Positions 40,653-41,855 of a DNA stretch of 41,855 nt are shown here, one piece after another. Below the pieces are notes generated by a model. That model did no database searches, had not been told where the DNA came from, and saw only the letters and a program-made list of their open reading frames with translations. The DNA lies in NCBI RefSeq assembly GCF_030209445.1, contig NZ_JARVSD010000031.1:1-41855 (forward strand). Direction: 5' to 3'. Numbering within the stretch: the first letter of the stretch is position 1; each line of letters opens with the position of its first letter. The DNA comes from Promicromonospora sp. MEB111. GTDB lineage: Bacteria; Actinomycetota; Actinomycetes; Actinomycetales; Cellulomonadaceae. The position numbers were made by a program, and so were the translations under genes.

Positions 40653-41855
40653 GCGTCCACCTCCGGCTCCGGCGCGACGGTCTCCGCGCCGAGATGCACC
40701 CCGTCGCCCGGGCGGCCGGTCGACAGGACCACGAGCTCGGCGTCCGGCGCGCACCCGCCGAGAGCGGCGGCGAGCCCGTCGGCCAGGTCGCCGGGCACTC
40801 CGGCGTCGAGCAGCGCCGTCACCACGATGGTGCCCGGTCCGGCAGCCTGCTCCAGCACGTCGACGGCGGCCGCGGCGGATGTGTCGTGGACGGTCAGCCC
40901 GGCGAGGGCCTCGCCCACGACGGCGTGCGCGTCGACGGGGTCGCCGGCCTGGTCCGGCAGTCCGACCGGCAGCAGCGTGCCGAGCGCCGCGAGCGCCACG
41001 ACGGCGTGCACGTCGGTGGCCGACGGCACGGTGATCAGCTCGTCGACGTCGAGCGCACCGGTCCCCGCGGTCACCCCGGGTGCCCCCAGGAGCAGCACCC
41101 GCCGGGCACCGGTCGAGGCGGCGGCCCGCTCGACGTCGTCGGCCACCAGGTCCTCCACGGTGGCGCCGACCCCGCCCGTGAGGAGGACGACGGCGCCCGC
41201 GTGCGCGAGCTCTCCGGCCAGCCCGGGCGCCGACGTGGCGGCCACCACGCCCCACTCGTGCTGGCCGGCCGCCGCGAGGTGCCGCACGTGCACCTGCGCG
41301 AGCGTGCCCGTCCGTGCGGCGTCGGCCGCGATCGCGAGCGCCCTGTCCAGGTGGTCGGTGTGCACGTGGGCCTGCCAGACCGCCGTGCCGGTACCCGCGT
41401 CCCCGCCGACGACGACCACCGAGTCGCCCACCTCGGCGAGGGCGCCGCGCAGCCCGGCGGCAACCGTGTCGGCCTGCTCACCGGCGGGGCCGGTGAGGAC
41501 GAACATGAGCTCGAGGGCGCCCGAGCCGGCACCGTGCGGCTCGGCCTCGCCGCCGGGCGCCGACGACAGGGCGTCGCCCGCGCCCGGCACGCGCGGCAGC
41601 GCACCGGCGTCGAGAAGCTGGTCCAGGGTCACGGCGTCCATGCTGCCGCGCACCACTGACACTCCGCCTGCGTCCGGGTCGCCGAGGGCCGGTCCGCCGG
41701 CTCCGGCCGCACCGGCAGCCGCGACGACGAGCGCGTCGAGCACGAGGACCAGGCCGAGCGCGCCGGCGTCGAGCACGCCCGCGGTGCGCAGCACGTCGAG
41801 CTCGTCCCGGCTGGCCCGCGCGGACGCCCGGGCCGCGGCCGCCGCGGCTGTCACC
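40649..41855 (-). CDS. DAK2/FakA-like kinase-domain protein, 5' end beyond window
   Basis: The frame runs from the stop at 40649 to the window edge, at least 402 codons with no clear start, so the N-terminus is missing. The visible part opens with the end of an Ala-rich DAK2 (DhaL-type) domain, DVLRTAGVLDAGALGLVLVLDAL. It then follows the FakA/YloV layout: a middle domain with LELMFVLTGPAGEQADTV and VVVVGGDAGTGTAVWQAHVHTDHLDRAL, and a C-terminal domain with VVLLTGGVGATVEDLV. FakA phosphorylates fatty acids held by FakB, but membership alone does not prove that substrate. It lies directly upstream of recG, the order common in Gram-positives. It is very rich in Ala and Gly and ends in ETVAPEPEVDA. 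Confidence 0.88.
   Translation of the reverse strand, partial: VTAAAAAARASARASRDELDVLRTAGVLDAGALGLVLVLDALVVAAAGAAGAGGPALGDPDAGGVSVVRGSMDAVTLDQLLDAGALPRVPGAGDALSSAPGGEAEPHGAGSGALELMFVLTGPAGEQADTVAAGLRGALAEVGDSVVVVGGDAGTGTAVWQAHVHTDHLDRALAIAADAARTGTLAQVHVRHLAAAGQHEWGVVAATSAPGLAGELAHAGAVVLLTGGVGATVEDLVADDVERAAASTGARRVLLLGAPGVTAGTGALDVDELITVPSATDVHAVVALAALGTLLPVGLPDQAGDPVDAHAVVGEALAGLTVHDTSAAAAVDVLEQAAGPGTIVVTALLDAGVPGDLADGLAAALGGCAPDAELVVLSTGRPGDGVHLGAETVAPEPEVDA

Noticed and set aside
40653-41255. Upstream extension of recG
   Set aside because: It lies within the DAK2 protein gene in another frame; ATG 40652 with the ATGA overlap is standard.

Overview
The window is high-GC DNA from an actinobacterial chromosome, most likely a Micrococcales member related to Cellulomonas, Cellulosimicrobium or Promicromonospora. 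The signs are very high GC at third codon positions, frequent GTG starts, an RNase E with a very long disordered N-terminus, the rplU-rpmA-obgE-proB-proA-nadD order, a separate cydABDC operon and an actinobacterial-type c-di-AMP riboswitch. No rRNA, tRNA, prophage, insertion sequence or CRISPR array was seen. Genus placement is an inference from gene order and style only.

Layout. (1) 1-8157, minus strand: rplU and rpmA with a strong promoter and a terminator, then obgE, proB, a secreted alpha/beta hydrolase, proA, a 50-residue membrane protein, nadD and a window-truncated Gly/Pro-rich protein. (2) 8298-12462: an accessory block lying between rplU and rne, which are adjacent in many relatives. 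It holds a PCMT-like methyltransferase ending in a 92-bp tandem repeat, a membrane fatty-acid desaturase with a palindromic operator, thymidine kinase, and an acyltransferase-3 protein with its own palindromic operator. (3) 12424-16745: rne with a terminator, and a long divergent control region with a perfect Rex operator facing cydA. (4) 16746-23496: cydABDC, encoding cytochrome bd oxidase and its assembly transporter. (5) 23607-28737: a sensor kinase/response regulator pair, divergent from a MacB/FtsX-type ABC transporter. (6) 28860-32874: a phytoene-dehydrogenase-like FAD oxidoreductase; a c-di-AMP (ydaO) riboswitch controlling an NlpC/P60 peptidoglycan hydrolase; a D-2-hydroxyacid dehydrogenase. 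(7) 32958-41855, minus strand: DAK2-domain protein and recG; a membrane-anchored endonuclease/exonuclease/phosphatase-fold protein; rsmD-coaD; yceD-rpmF-rnc-mutM.

How the genes work together. Region 1 couples ribosomal proteins, ribosome-assembly GTPase, proline synthesis and NAD synthesis. The cyd block is an oxygen/redox-responsive respiratory branch, and its Rex site links it to NADH/NAD+. The riboswitch links cell-wall hydrolysis to c-di-AMP. The last block combines DNA repair and recombination, RNA processing, rRNA methylation and CoA synthesis.

The most unusual signal is a set of long, near-perfect palindromic elements (arms about 21-31 bp). Most sit directly 3' of stop codons, but three lie in frame inside cydD and cydC. 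At least two element families recur within this window: a 44-bp palindrome occurs once between obgE and proB and once inside cydC, and a GAGTGCTGG-armed element occurs twice; a third pair, at 23513 and 28759, looks related. This resembles protein-coding palindromic elements such as those known from Rickettsia, and is the best candidate here for something undescribed.
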